From positions 310,001 to 374,000 of the forward strand of contig CANLDL010000001.1 in the NCBI GenBank assembly GCA_947489425.1: a stretch of DNA of 64,000 nucleotides, written 5' to 3'. The notes under the pieces are model-generated. The model saw only the letters and a list, made by a program, of their open reading frames with translations. It was not told the DNA's origin and made no database searches. The translations under genes and the position numbers were made by a program. Source of the stretch: an uncultured Pseudomonadales bacterium. Its GTDB lineage: Bacteria; Pseudomonadota; Gammaproteobacteria; Pseudomonadales; Cellvibrionaceae. Shown here piece by piece: positions 9,842 to 20,075 of this stretch (position 1 is its first letter; every line of letters begins with the position of its first letter).

Positions 9842-11119
9842 ATGGCGTCACTAACTAATTTTATTGTAACTAATACTTTGCCTCTTTTGTTATTTTTTTT
9901 AGGGCTTTTTGCTGGTGTAGGATTTGCCAGCATTTTTCTCAGTACACGCTTTCGTAAAAAATCTAGCTTGTTACATCTTAAGCAATCTGAGCTGGAAACA
10001 ATTAACCATCATACACGAGAAGAGTTGGCAACGACTGTGGGACAGTGCAAGTTTTTGCAATCACAGTTAAAAAATCAATCTAGGCTCTTATCTGAAACCC
10101 GTATACAAATGGGCCAAGAATTCGAAAACTTAGCGAATAGAATTTTTGATTCTAAACAAGAGCAATTTGATACTCAAAATCAAAAAACGCTTAATTACTC
10201 ACTTAATCCATTGCGCCTACAATTAGATGATTTTAAAAAGCAAGTTAACGATGTTTATCAAAAAGAGAGCGCAGAGCGTAACCAGCTAATGGGCAAGGTG
10301 GGTGAGTTGCAGTCGCAAACTCTGAAAATAGGTCAAGAGGCTGTGAACCTTGCCAATGCATTAAAGGGAGATAATAAAGCCCAAGGTAATTGGGGTGAAA
10401 TGATACTTGAGCGAATTTTGGAAGATTCGGGTTTGCGTAAGGGCATTGAATATGATTCGCAGCTTGCTTTAAAAGAGGCAAGTACAGATTTTAATGGCGA
10501 GAAGAATACTCGACGTAAAATACCCGACGTTATCATTAATTTACCAGGAGATCGTCATTTAATTGTCGATGCCAAAGTGTCGCTGGTGCATTATGAGCAG
10601 TATAATGCAGCTAAAGATGCTGAGCTTCAAGCTTTAGCATTAAAATCGCATGTGCAGTCTATCCGGTCTCACGTTAAAAGCTTAAGTGCTAAGAATTACG
10701 AAGATTTGCTCGGGATTAATAGCTTTGATTTGATATTTATTTTTATGCCGATAGAGGCATCTTTTATGTTGGCATTACAAGCAGAGCCACAATTGTTTCA
10801 AGACGCATATGATAAAAAAGTAGTATTAGTTAGCCCCACTACACTGATGACAAGTTTGCAAATAGTTTCACAGTTGTGGCGATATGAAAAACAGCATAAA
10901 AATGCAGAAAAAATTGCCGCAGAGGCAGGCGGTTTGTATGATCAGTTCGTATTGTTTGCAGAGTCGATCGCAGAAGTGGGTGAGCAATTGGATAAAACAA
11001 GTAAGGCATACACGCTTGTGAAGAGTCGTTTGTATGAAGGCCGTGGTAATCTTTTTAAGCGTGCAGAAAACTTACGCTCACTAGGGGCTAAAACAAAACG
11101 TAATTTAGAAAAGAAATAA
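9842..11119 (+). CDS. rmuC: DNA recombination protein RmuC
   Basis: 425 aa, with an N-terminal membrane anchor (residues 12-33), a long coiled coil (about 45-170) and then the conserved RmuC domain. The diagnostic stretch GNWGEMILERILEDSGLRKGIEYD is present, as are PDVIINLPGDRHLIVDAKVSL (a nuclease-like fold with D...DAK) and FIFMPIEASFMLAL. RmuC limits inversions at short repeats in E. coli, and the fold suggests a membrane-tethered nuclease. It is followed after 53 bp by a DUF2489 gene on the same strand, as in several gammaproteobacteria. Confidence 0.94.
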   Translation: MASLTNFIVTNTLPLLLFFLGLFAGVGFASIFLSTRFRKKSSLLHLKQSELETINHHTREELATTVGQCKFLQSQLKNQSRLLSETRIQMGQEFENLANRIFDSKQEQFDTQNQKTLNYSLNPLRLQLDDFKKQVNDVYQKESAERNQLMGKVGELQSQTLKIGQEAVNLANALKGDNKAQGNWGEMILERILEDSGLRKGIEYDSQLALKEASTDFNGEKNTRRKIPDVIINLPGDRHLIVDAKVSLVHYEQYNAAKDAELQALALKSHVQSIRSHVKSLSAKNYEDLLGINSFDLIFIFMPIEASFMLALQAEPQLFQDAYDKKVVLVSPTTLMTSLQIVSQLWRYEKQHKNAEKIAAEAGGLYDQFVLFAESIAEVGEQLDKTSKAYTLVKSRLYEGRGNLFKRAENLRSLGAKTKRNLEKK

Positions 11120-11172
11120 ACAGAAGATAAAATAGTAAAAAATATTTATTGCAGTTAATGTAGGGGAAGTGA

Positions 11173-11628
11173 ATGTCTATCGGTTTTATCGTCGCAGGTG
11201 TTGTTATAATTGCTGCTTTAGTAGGTGTTGCAATTTATTATTTGGTACAAGTAAAAAAAATGGAAGCATTAAAAGAGAAGCAAAACCAAGAGCTTGACGA
11301 GCTAAAGAGTAGCCATAAAAACTACTTAAATAATAGCGTGCAAGTATTAGCCCAAGGCATTATTGATGAGCAGCTTAGTTTAACCGAAGGGTCTATTCGT
11401 ATCAGTGTGTTGTTAGATAATTTAAAAATAACCGAAGAAGAGCGAGGCGAGTATAGCGCACTGTTCCAGTTGTCTGAGGCTACTGCACATATTCCTATTC
11501 TCGATGCCTGGAAAAAACTTTCAAAACTTGAAAAGAAAAAATTTGAGAGAGAACGTATAAATATTGAAGAAAAATACAAAGAGTTTGTTATCAATGCAGC
11601 ACAACAATTAAAAGGGAAAACCTTTTAG
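11173..11628 (+). CDS. DUF2489 family membrane-anchored protein
   Basis: 151 aa with one N-terminal membrane segment (residues 3-26, GFIVAGVVIIAALVGVAIYY), then a charged, largely helical cytoplasmic part. The pattern ALKEKQNQELDELKSS...LAQGIIDEQLSLTEGSIRISVLLDNL fits DUF2489 proteins, which commonly sit next to rmuC in this group. An AGGGGAAGTGA ribosome site lies just upstream of the ATG. No enzymatic motif is visible and its function is unknown. Confidence 0.8.
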   Translation: MSIGFIVAGVVIIAALVGVAIYYLVQVKKMEALKEKQNQELDELKSSHKNYLNNSVQVLAQGIIDEQLSLTEGSIRISVLLDNLKITEEERGEYSALFQLSEATAHIPILDAWKKLSKLEKKKFERERINIEEKYKEFVINAAQQLKGKTF

Positions 11629-11778
11629 TTTAGCGGGCTGTGTTATTTGTGATGAGTTGTTTCAAACAAGTCTTTTTAATATATTAAAGCTGGTTCCAAG
11701 TGCTTTTTTATTCTATGGCAGCACCGGCTTTTGGGTAGATTAAAGAGCTTAGACCTTCCAATTCCTTCCTTTATTGAC

Positions 11779-11784
11779 TAGAAT
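11779..11784 (+). promoter_or_regulatory. Candidate -10 box of the thiamine operon
   Basis: TAGAAT lies about 12 bp before the first paired base of the TPP riboswitch, so a transcript starting near 11791 would carry the complete aptamer. The -35 region at the right spacing is weak. The position is the main argument. Confidence 0.35.
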
Positions 11785-11795
11785 AGCCGACTTAT

Positions 11796-11896
11796 TGCTC
11801 TCGGGGTGCTTAGTGCTGAGATAAATAAGGCTGTTAGTTACTGGTCTTATTAAACCCGTGAACCTGATCCAGTTAGTATTGGCGTAGGAATGAGCA
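11796..11896 (+). promoter_or_regulatory. TPP (THI-box) riboswitch
   Basis: The conserved aptamer is readable: closing helix P1 (TGCTC 11796-11800 with GAGCA 11892-11896), the 5' core CGGGGTGC...GCTGAGA, a variable P3 stem with TACTGGTC, and the 3' core ACCCGTGAACCTGATCC...GGCGTAGGAA. It binds thiamine pyrophosphate and should repress the thiC operon that begins 141 bp downstream. Confidence 0.96.
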
Positions 11897-11930
11897 GGGG
11901 TGATTTTCTATCATCCCACTCTCTAGAGAG
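11897..11930 (+). promoter_or_regulatory. Expression-platform hairpins of the TPP riboswitch
   Basis: Immediately after P1, GGGGTGAT (11897-11904) pairs with ATCATCCC (11910-11917) around a 5-nt loop, and the palindrome CTCTCTAGAGAG follows at 11919-11930. No U-tract follows, so control is more likely at translation than by termination. The CU-rich segments at 11919-11924 and 11934-11939 can pair with the thiC ribosome site GAGAGG at 12025-12030. That pairing is inference. Confidence 0.55.
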
Positions 11931-12016
11931 ATACCTCTTTCCTTGCCGGCTAGCGTTTGTTGGCTATTTGCTTAGCTAATTATTTTAGACTTTACATAAT
12001 AGTAAATAATATTTGA

Positions 12017-13876
<1,860 letters not shown>

Positions 13877-13921
13877 TTAATCAATAGTTCAACTGATTGA
13901 GTAAGGGTAAAGTAAATAATT

Positions 13922-15013
13922 ATGTCGATTGCATCTATGAATATAGGTATTGCAGGTGCTGGAGTAATGGGCCGCGTACTCGCGTGGCAACTCCAGCGCG
14001 CAGGTTGTGCTGTGAGTATTTTCGATAAAGACGATATTGATTATGGCGATGCAGCGGCTTACACCGCTGCTGGTATGCTTACCCCTTATTGTGAGGTCGA
14101 GTCAGCCGAACTTATGGTTTATGACTTGGGTAAGCGTTCTCTTACTCTTTGGGATGAGTTAGCAGCACAACTAAATGGTGATTTAAGTTACTTCAAGCAA
14201 GGTAGCTTAGTAGTCGCACATGGAGCAGATCAAGCTGATTACGATCAATTCAATCAACAGGTGTTACATAAGCTAACGCCTGGGCCTGATCAGTACCAAG
14301 CGCTTAATCAACAGCAATTACAAAATATTGAACCTGAGCTTTCGGGGCAATTCTCCAACGCGATATATTTACCAGAAGAAGCTTGGCTATCGCCTAAAAA
14401 AACCTTGAAGTTATTAGCAGATCGATTAATTGAAGGTGGAGCGACTTGGTATCCAAATCGTGTTATCCATTCGGTTAAATCGCATACTATAAGCACCAAT
14501 GAGGGTGAGCATAATTTTGATTGGGTAATTGATTGCAGGGGCTTGGGTGCTAAATCTGAGTGGCCAGAAATAAGAGGTGTTAGAGGCGAGCTGGTTTGGT
14601 TAAAAGCACCAGAAGTTAACATCAAGCGCTTAGTGCGTTTAATGCATCCACGTTATCGTTTATATTTAGTGCCTAGAGGTTATGATGATTTATACATAGT
14701 CGGTGCTACTCAAATAGAGAGTAGTGATATGGGGCCTATGACTGTACGTTCGAGTTTGGAATTATTATCCGCTGCTTATAGCTTGCATTCAGGCTTCGCA
14801 GAGGCGCGTATTGTTGATATGCGAACCAATTGTCGCCCTGCTTTAAATGACAATTTGCCAAAAATTGAATGTAGTGATGGCTTATTACGGGTGAATGGTC
14901 TTTATCGGCATGGTTTTTTACTATCTCCAGCGCTTGCGGAAGAAGCGATAAATTGCCTTAATAATTCCAATTATGAATCACCTTTCACTTCATTAATACA
15001 ACAAGTAGCTTAG
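13922..15013 (+). CDS. thiO: Glycine oxidase ThiO (FAD-dependent)
   Basis: 363 aa flavoenzyme of the DAO family. It oxidises glycine to iminoglycine, the nitrogen and carbon donor for the thiazole ring made by ThiG. The N-terminal dinucleotide-binding motif GIAGAGVMGRVLAWQL is followed by IFDKDD (acidic end of the second strand). The C-terminal part has VRGELVWLKAP, YLVPRG and NGLYRHGFLLSPALAE, which close the FAD site. Position between thiC and thiS fits the oxygen-dependent ThiO route rather than ThiH. Confidence 0.94.
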   Translation: MSIASMNIGIAGAGVMGRVLAWQLQRAGCAVSIFDKDDIDYGDAAAYTAAGMLTPYCEVESAELMVYDLGKRSLTLWDELAAQLNGDLSYFKQGSLVVAHGADQADYDQFNQQVLHKLTPGPDQYQALNQQQLQNIEPELSGQFSNAIYLPEEAWLSPKKTLKLLADRLIEGGATWYPNRVIHSVKSHTISTNEGEHNFDWVIDCRGLGAKSEWPEIRGVRGELVWLKAPEVNIKRLVRLMHPRYRLYLVPRGYDDLYIVGATQIESSDMGPMTVRSSLELLSAAYSLHSGFAEARIVDMRTNCRPALNDNLPKIECSDGLLRVNGLYRHGFLLSPALAEEAINCLNNSNYESPFTSLIQQVA

Positions 15014-15019
15014 ACTTTT

Positions 15020-15223
15020 ATGATTACGCTTCAATTAAATGGTGAAAATAAAACACTACGTGCTGGTAGTTCAATCATTGATGCAATTAATGATTGGCAG
15101 TTGGGGGAACAAAGTTTTGCCATTGCTCTTAATGAAGAGTTTATACCTAAATCCTCCTACGACAATACATCGCTACAAGACGGTGATAGAGTTGAAGTCT
15201 TGATACCCATGCAAGGCGGTTAA
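15020..15223 (+). CDS. thiS: Sulfur carrier protein ThiS
   Basis: 67 aa ubiquitin-fold protein ending in the required Gly-Gly (PMQGG). Adenylated by ThiF and thiocarboxylated at the C-terminal Gly, it gives sulfur to ThiG. The N-terminal [13 protein letters not shown] and [10 protein letters not shown] are typical. It starts 6 bp after thiO, so it is probably coupled to it. Confidence 0.96.
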   Translation: MITLQLNGENKTLRAGSSIIDAINDWQLGEQSFAIALNEEFIPKSSYDNTSLQDGDRVEVLIPMQGG

Positions 15224-15269
15224 TCTTCTTCCCTTTTTATATTTACTTTTAATTTGCGTATTAATTCTT

Positions 15270-16067
15270 ATGTGGCAATTAGCAGATAAACAACTTTCAA
15301 GTCGCCTACTTATTGGCTCAGCACTCTATCCATCACCTGATATTATGCAAAAAGCGATTACTGCCTCTGGTTCAGAGGTTGTTACTGTATCATTGCGTCG
15401 CCAGAATATAGGCTCAGCTAAGGGTGCTATGAATGATGGCGGCCACGATTTTTGGCAGTTACTACAAAATTTGAATCTTAATATTTTACCTAATACAGCG
15501 GGCTGTCATTCGGTAAAAGAAGCAGTTACTACAGCACAAATGGCGCGAGAAGTGTTTGGCACCAATTGGATCAAATTAGAAGTTATTGGTGACGAATACA
15601 ACCTACAACCAGATCCTTTTGCCTTACTTGAGGCTACCAAAGAATTAATTTCTCAAGGTTTTGAAGTTTTCCCCTATTGCACAGACGATCTTGTGCTCTG
15701 TCAAAAGTTGGTAGAGGCGGGTTGTAAAATTTTGATGCCTTGGGGTTCGCCAATTGGTACAGGGAAAGGTTTGTTAAACCCTTATGCGCTTAAAAATATT
15801 CGCGAACGCCTTCCTGGTATTACATTAATTGTCGATGCAGGAATTGGTCTGCCATCACATGCTGCACAAGCACTAGAGATGGGATACGATGGTGTATTGT
15901 TGAATACCGCTGTCGCACAAGCTGCAAACCCTATTAAAATGGCTGAAGCATTCAAGCATGCATTGCTTGCAGGCCGTGAAGGTTTTGAAGCCGGTGCAAT
16001 CAAAGAGCGTAATCTCGCTAAACCCAGCACTCCAACAATTGGTACGCCTTTCTGGCATCAGTCTTAG
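15270..16067 (+). CDS. thiG: Thiazole synthase ThiG
   Basis: 265 aa TIM-barrel enzyme forming the thiazole phosphate from deoxyxylulose 5-phosphate, iminoglycine and ThiS thiocarboxylate. Conserved: [40 protein letters not shown], the Schiff-base lysine in WIKLEVIGD near residue 108, [13 protein letters not shown] and [31 protein letters not shown]. It lies 46 bp after thiS in the thi operon. Confidence 0.97.
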   Translation: MWQLADKQLSSRLLIGSALYPSPDIMQKAITASGSEVVTVSLRRQNIGSAKGAMNDGGHDFWQLLQNLNLNILPNTAGCHSVKEAVTTAQMAREVFGTNWIKLEVIGDEYNLQPDPFALLEATKELISQGFEVFPYCTDDLVLCQKLVEAGCKILMPWGSPIGTGKGLLNPYALKNIRERLPGITLIVDAGIGLPSHAAQALEMGYDGVLLNTAVAQAANPIKMAEAFKHALLAGREGFEAGAIKERNLAKPSTPTIGTPFWHQS

Positions 16068-16139
16068 TAAACCAAATATAGCTAAAACTCTGTACTATTT
16101 ACCTTTTTATCGCAAGTAAACTTGATAAGTGAAATGCTC

Positions 16140-17663
16140 ATGTCGACACGCCCAATAGTTCTAAATTTTTCTGGTAACGATACAGCTGGCCTTGCGGGTG
16201 TTGCGATGGATGTAAAGGTACAAAATGCATTTAATGTACATAGTGCCTCTGTTATTACTGCAAATACAGCACAAAACAATCAAGAAGTTATTTCGATCAA
16301 CGCAGTACCTAAGCCTGTATTTGCTGATCAATTAAATGCTGTTGCCTCACTACCCATTAAAGTTATTAAAGTTGGCTTGATAGGCTCAATTGAGCAATCT
16401 GAACAAATAGTGCATTTTGTAAAAGAAAAGCAATTACCCCTTGTGCTCGATCCAGTAGTTGCAAGCAGTAGTGGCAGAGAGTTTTTAGATGGAGATTTTT
16501 TATCCCACTTAAAGCAAAACTTTTTGCCTAATGTACTATTGCTAACACCAAATACTTTAGAGGCTGAGTTATTAGCTGGTATTAAAATAACAACGCAGGA
16601 AGGTATTATAAAAGCGGCTAATATATTGCTCGCTATGGGTGTTAAAGCAGTATTAATAAAAGGTGGGCACTTCGCTAATAATAATCTTGCTGAGCAAGAA
16701 GAGGTGGTTCAGGATTATTTTAGCGATGGAGAAATGTCTTTTTGGCTAGCTAATAAAAAAATTGATACGAAAAATTCTCGCGGTACAGGCTGTGCGCTTT
16801 CTTCGTCTATCGCTGCAAGCCTTGCTTTGGGCTATTCGCTTTACGATAGCGTCGTTATTGCAAAAATGGCCATTTCACAAGGGCTACGCCAATCTTATAA
16901 TGTAGATGCCAAGAATATTGATAGTGATGAAGGCTTTGGTCCTGTTAATGTTACGCATTTTCCTAGTGAACAAATCGATTTGCCTGTACTAACACATAAT
17001 ATTTATGGTGGTTTATCTAATCAGTTATCTACAGAACCTTTTCCCGAATGTAATGAGCCTTTATTAGGGTTGTACCCAGTGGTTGATGAGGCGCAGTGGA
17101 TAAGTCAGCTTGCTTCGATTGGCGTTACGACAATGCAGCTACGTGTTAAAGATTTAGTAGGAGATGCCCTTGAGAATGAAATTATAGAAGCGATTAAACT
17201 GGGTAAAAAATATAACTGTCGTTTGTTTATTAATGACTACTGGCAGCTTGCTATTAAGCATGGCGCTTATGGTGTGCACCTTGGTCAAGAAGATTTGCAT
17301 GATGCAAACGTTAATGAAATTAAAAAAGCAGGGTTGCGCTTAGGTTTGAGCACTCACTGCCACTATGAAGTGGCTCGTGCACACGCTTATAAACCCTCCT
17401 ATATTGCCTGTGGGCCAGTGTTTCATACCACAACAAAAGATATGCCTTGGGTGCCTCATGGGCTCGCTGGGCTAAGCTATTGGCGTGAAGTTTTATCCTA
17501 TCCCTTAGTTGCTATTGGCGGTATAAATACTGAGCGCTTTGGGCCAATTGCCGAAACCGGTGTTGATAGCGTTGCAATGATTACCGCAATTACCCTTGCA
17601 GAAAATCCCTGTGATGTAGCAGCTAGCTTTATTAAGCAATTTAATGATGCTCAAAAACAATAA
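16140..17663 (+). CDS. thiDE: Bifunctional HMP/HMP-P kinase and thiamine-phosphate synthase (ThiD-ThiE fusion)
   Basis: About 507 aa. Residues 1-265 are ThiD-like: kinase motif SRGTGCALSSSIAASLALG with the anion-hole GTGC, and LVLDPVVASSSG. Residues 300-500 are ThiE: GLYPVVDE, TTMQLRVKD, NDYWQLAIKHGAYGVHLGQEDL, GLSTHC and CGPVFHTTTKDM. The fusion joins HMP-P to thiazole phosphate. The usual ThiD first loop (SGSDPSGGAGIQAD) is changed to SGNDTAGLAGVAMD. The start is uncertain between ATG 16134 and 16140; a TTG at 16122 is less likely. It is fifth in the thi operon. Confidence 0.92.
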   Translation: MSTRPIVLNFSGNDTAGLAGVAMDVKVQNAFNVHSASVITANTAQNNQEVISINAVPKPVFADQLNAVASLPIKVIKVGLIGSIEQSEQIVHFVKEKQLPLVLDPVVASSSGREFLDGDFLSHLKQNFLPNVLLLTPNTLEAELLAGIKITTQEGIIKAANILLAMGVKAVLIKGGHFANNNLAEQEEVVQDYFSDGEMSFWLANKKIDTKNSRGTGCALSSSIAASLALGYSLYDSVVIAKMAISQGLRQSYNVDAKNIDSDEGFGPVNVTHFPSEQIDLPVLTHNIYGGLSNQLSTEPFPECNEPLLGLYPVVDEAQWISQLASIGVTTMQLRVKDLVGDALENEIIEAIKLGKKYNCRLFINDYWQLAIKHGAYGVHLGQEDLHDANVNEIKKAGLRLGLSTHCHYEVARAHAYKPSYIACGPVFHTTTKDMPWVPHGLAGLSYWREVLSYPLVAIGGINTERFGPIAETGVDSVAMITAITLAENPCDVAASFIKQFNDAQKQ

Positions 17664-17695
17664 GGTATCACTTAATTAACAAGTAATATGTACTT

Positions 17696-18829
17696 ATGAC
17701 AATAGATAATACTGACTCTGCTAATGCTTCCTTGGGTGACTTTACTTCAGAGGAATGGCTACGTTATACACGCCATTTACAGTTACCTCAGATTGGTGTT
17801 AGCGGCCAAAAAAAACTTAAAGCTGCCAAGGTTTTGATTGTAGGGGCAGGGGGTTTAGGTTCACCTGTCTCACTTTATTTGGCAGCTGCAGGTGTAGGGC
17901 AGCTAACGATTATTGATGGCGACCATGTTGATGTGACGAACCTTCAACGTCAAATTATTTTTACCACAGAGCAAGTGGGAAAATCAAAAGCATTATGTGC
18001 ACAAGAGAAATTGCTAGCCTTAAACCCTTCAATTAATGTAACGGCAATTGCTGAGCATTTATCGCTAACTAATGCCGAGAAGCTGATTTTAGATGCTGAT
18101 CTTATTTTGGATTGCACCGATAATTTTGCCACGCGTTATTTGCTAAATGACACTTGTGTTAAGCTTAAAAAGCCATGGCTGTTTGCTAGCATTTATCAGT
18201 TTTCTGGTCAGTGCGCATTATTTACCGAGAGTTCTGCATGTTTTAGATGTCTATTTCCTGATCCACCAACGGGTGTGGCTGACTGTAATAGCGCGGGTGT
18301 TTTGGGTGTGTTACCAGGTCTACTTGGAACATTGCAAGCCAATGAGGCAATAAAGTTTTTGACTGATTTACCTTGCCCACTAGAAAACAATTTACTGATG
18401 GTTGAAGCGAGTGATTTAACCTTTAGAAAAATTAAATTAAATAAAAATGCTCATTGCCCTATGTGTGGCGACGAACCTGCTAATTCGACGATTGATACTG
18501 CACAATATGATATGAGTTGTGAGCTTGACCTTGATGTGAATGACGAACTAACTCCTTTAGAATTTACCAATCAGCGAGAAAAAGAAGATACTCTGGTATT
18601 GGATGTTAGAGGGGATGAAGAGCGCGAAGCATTTAATATCGGGGGTATGCATATACCGCTCAATATGTTGCTAGATAATCTATTAGTTTTAGATAAAAAA
18701 CAAACAATTCTGTGTTATTGTCAAACGGGTATAAGAAGTAAAAAAGCTGTCGGTCTTCTGAAAGATAATGGTTTTAATGTAAAAGGCTTACAAGGCGGTT
18801 TGGCTACATTTTTAAAAGAGGGTATGTAG
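17696..18829 (+). CDS. thiF: ThiF/MoeB-type adenylyltransferase with C-terminal rhodanese domain
   Basis: 377 aa. Residues 20-260 are an E1-like domain: RHLQLPQIGVSGQKKL, nucleotide loop VLIVGAGGLGSPVSLYLAAAG, DLILDCTDNFATRYLLND, and zinc pairs CFRC and CPMC. Residues 285-377 are a rhodanese domain with active-site Cys in CYCQTGIRSK, similar in layout to Uba4/MOCS3. It adenylates ThiS, and the rhodanese part probably delivers the sulfur. MoeB is an alternative name, but its place at the end of the thi operon favours ThiF. Confidence 0.9.
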   Translation: MTIDNTDSANASLGDFTSEEWLRYTRHLQLPQIGVSGQKKLKAAKVLIVGAGGLGSPVSLYLAAAGVGQLTIIDGDHVDVTNLQRQIIFTTEQVGKSKALCAQEKLLALNPSINVTAIAEHLSLTNAEKLILDADLILDCTDNFATRYLLNDTCVKLKKPWLFASIYQFSGQCALFTESSACFRCLFPDPPTGVADCNSAGVLGVLPGLLGTLQANEAIKFLTDLPCPLENNLLMVEASDLTFRKIKLNKNAHCPMCGDEPANSTIDTAQYDMSCELDLDVNDELTPLEFTNQREKEDTLVLDVRGDEEREAFNIGGMHIPLNMLLDNLLVLDKKQTILCYCQTGIRSKKAVGLLKDNGFNVKGLQGGLATFLKEGM

Positions 18830-18913
18830 CCTTTAATAAAAGGTGGATTGTTAGCTATCTATTTGCAGCCCCTATTTCTTACTACCTATTTTAGGTCGCT
18901 TATAGTTAACTGC

Positions 18914-19228
18914 CTAGTTAAGAGGTTTGTGAGCAAGAACACTATGGATAACTTTATCGTATTCAAAATATACGGTAAAGCCATTATAGCGCCAGCTTGA
19001 GATAGGCGGTTCTCCAACTGGACCATTCCAACCTGAGGGCTCACCAAAGCGCTCTTGCACTTGCTCTTTTGTCATCCCTGCAGAAGGGCGCTCAATAGCG
19101 TTTTGTTTATCGCCTTGTTGACCAAGTGGTACTCGTACTTCTTCTGCTGAAGTGTTGGCAACAACCAACAATGTACTGATTGATGCTATTGCAAAAATAC
19201 GCATGATTAATGATTTTAAAGTGGTCAT
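18914..19228 (-). CDS. Small secreted protein with SmpA/OmlA-like motif
   Basis: 104 aa. An N-terminal signal peptide (about residues 8-28, ending ANTSA) is followed by a short periplasmic domain. SAGMTKEQVQERFGEPSGWNGPVGEPPISSWRYNGFTVYFEYDKVIHSVL resembles the SmpA/BamE-like pattern M..eqV...lG.P...W.Y, and such proteins are widespread in gammaproteobacteria. There is no lipobox Cys, so it is probably a soluble periplasmic protein. An alternative start at Met9 is possible. It converges with thiF. Confidence 0.75.
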   Translation of the reverse strand: MTTLKSLIMRIFAIASISTLLVVANTSAEEVRVPLGQQGDKQNAIERPSAGMTKEQVQERFGEPSGWNGPVGEPPISSWRYNGFTVYFEYDKVIHSVLAHKPLN

Positions 19229-19321
19229 GATGGTACCTGAAAGATTTGTTTCGAGATATATTATGGTAATTATCGCGATAAATCTATTCTTGGCCGCTCA
19301 AAATAGCGTGTCTTTGAGCAT

Positions 19322-19906
19322 TTAGTGATGTACTTTGCTTTTTATGTCTTGGGATTGTTGTTTTTGTATGATTTGTGTCTCAATAACCTGCTTGGCTATA
19401 ACACGCTGTTCTTCATCATTAAGTTGATGAAAGCGTGCACCAATTAAGTAATCACCATTATCAAGCTTCTGATTTCGAGTTATTTGGGCATAGGTCAAAA
19501 TAGCACTATAGGCGGGCATGAATACCAATTTTACAGCAATCCAACTCTCAATACCCAAGGGTTCATGGTTGACAAAAGCAATGCCCCCTTGGCTTAAGTC
19601 GATTTTACCATTATCGCGGTCATTAACAGAGACTGCTTCCTTTGCTAACATTTGTTGAGAGAGTAAATTAACTTTTTTATTAAGGACCTCTAAATATTGA
19701 GCAATGGCTGAGTTATCTTGCCGGATACCTTGCAAGAGGGCATTTGAATCATTGTCGAGTTGCTGAAATTGTGCAAATAAGCCATAAGTATTTGCATGAT
19801 CAAAATGTTGTTCGGCACTAATTTGATGAATAGAGTCGGTGCTTACGCATTTAAAGTTGAAAATTACATCCTGCTGTATTCTAAAATATTGTCTTTTTTC
19901 AGTCAT
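19322..19906 (-). CDS. PilZ-domain protein
   Basis: 194 aa, cytoplasmic. It begins with RQYFRI, the RxxxR part of the PilZ c-di-GMP site (partly changed), continues with a helical middle (residues 30-100) and contains KIDLSQGGIAF, equivalent to the D-x-S-x-x-G motif, near residue 105, then YLIGARFHQLNDEEQRVIAKQV. It probably binds cyclic di-GMP, consistent with the GGDEF and EAL genes in the window. The upstream divergent gene is lolC. Confidence 0.82.
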   Translation of the reverse strand: MTEKRQYFRIQQDVIFNFKCVSTDSIHQISAEQHFDHANTYGLFAQFQQLDNDSNALLQGIRQDNSAIAQYLEVLNKKVNLLSQQMLAKEAVSVNDRDNGKIDLSQGGIAFVNHEPLGIESWIAVKLVFMPAYSAILTYAQITRNQKLDNGDYLIGARFHQLNDEEQRVIAKQVIETQIIQKQQSQDIKSKVHH

Positions 19907-20063
19907 TGTTGACCCTATATTTCACGTAAAACAAGTCTCTTAAGTGTAGCAGCAAATGTATAATTGTCAGGTCGGCTTGAATATTAAATAATAGATTTCA
20001 TCTGTTTTTTTATCCTTTTGAATAGAAAACCTGATTGTTTATATTATTCGCCTCTAGAATCGC

Positions 20064-20069
20064 TATAAT
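20064..20069 (+). promoter_or_regulatory. lolC: Candidate -10 box giving a leaderless lolC transcript
   Basis: A consensus TATAAT ends six bases before the A of the lolC ATG (20076), so transcription would begin at or next to the start codon. No ribosome site is visible upstream of the ATG. The -35 region at 17-18 bp spacing (around 20040-20046) is poor. Confidence 0.45.
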
Positions 20070-20075
20070 GCGCCA

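Noticed and set aside
17696..18829. moeB as the name for the E1-like protein
   Set aside because: The domain layout alone allows it, but the gene closes the thi operon and no molybdopterin genes are near.
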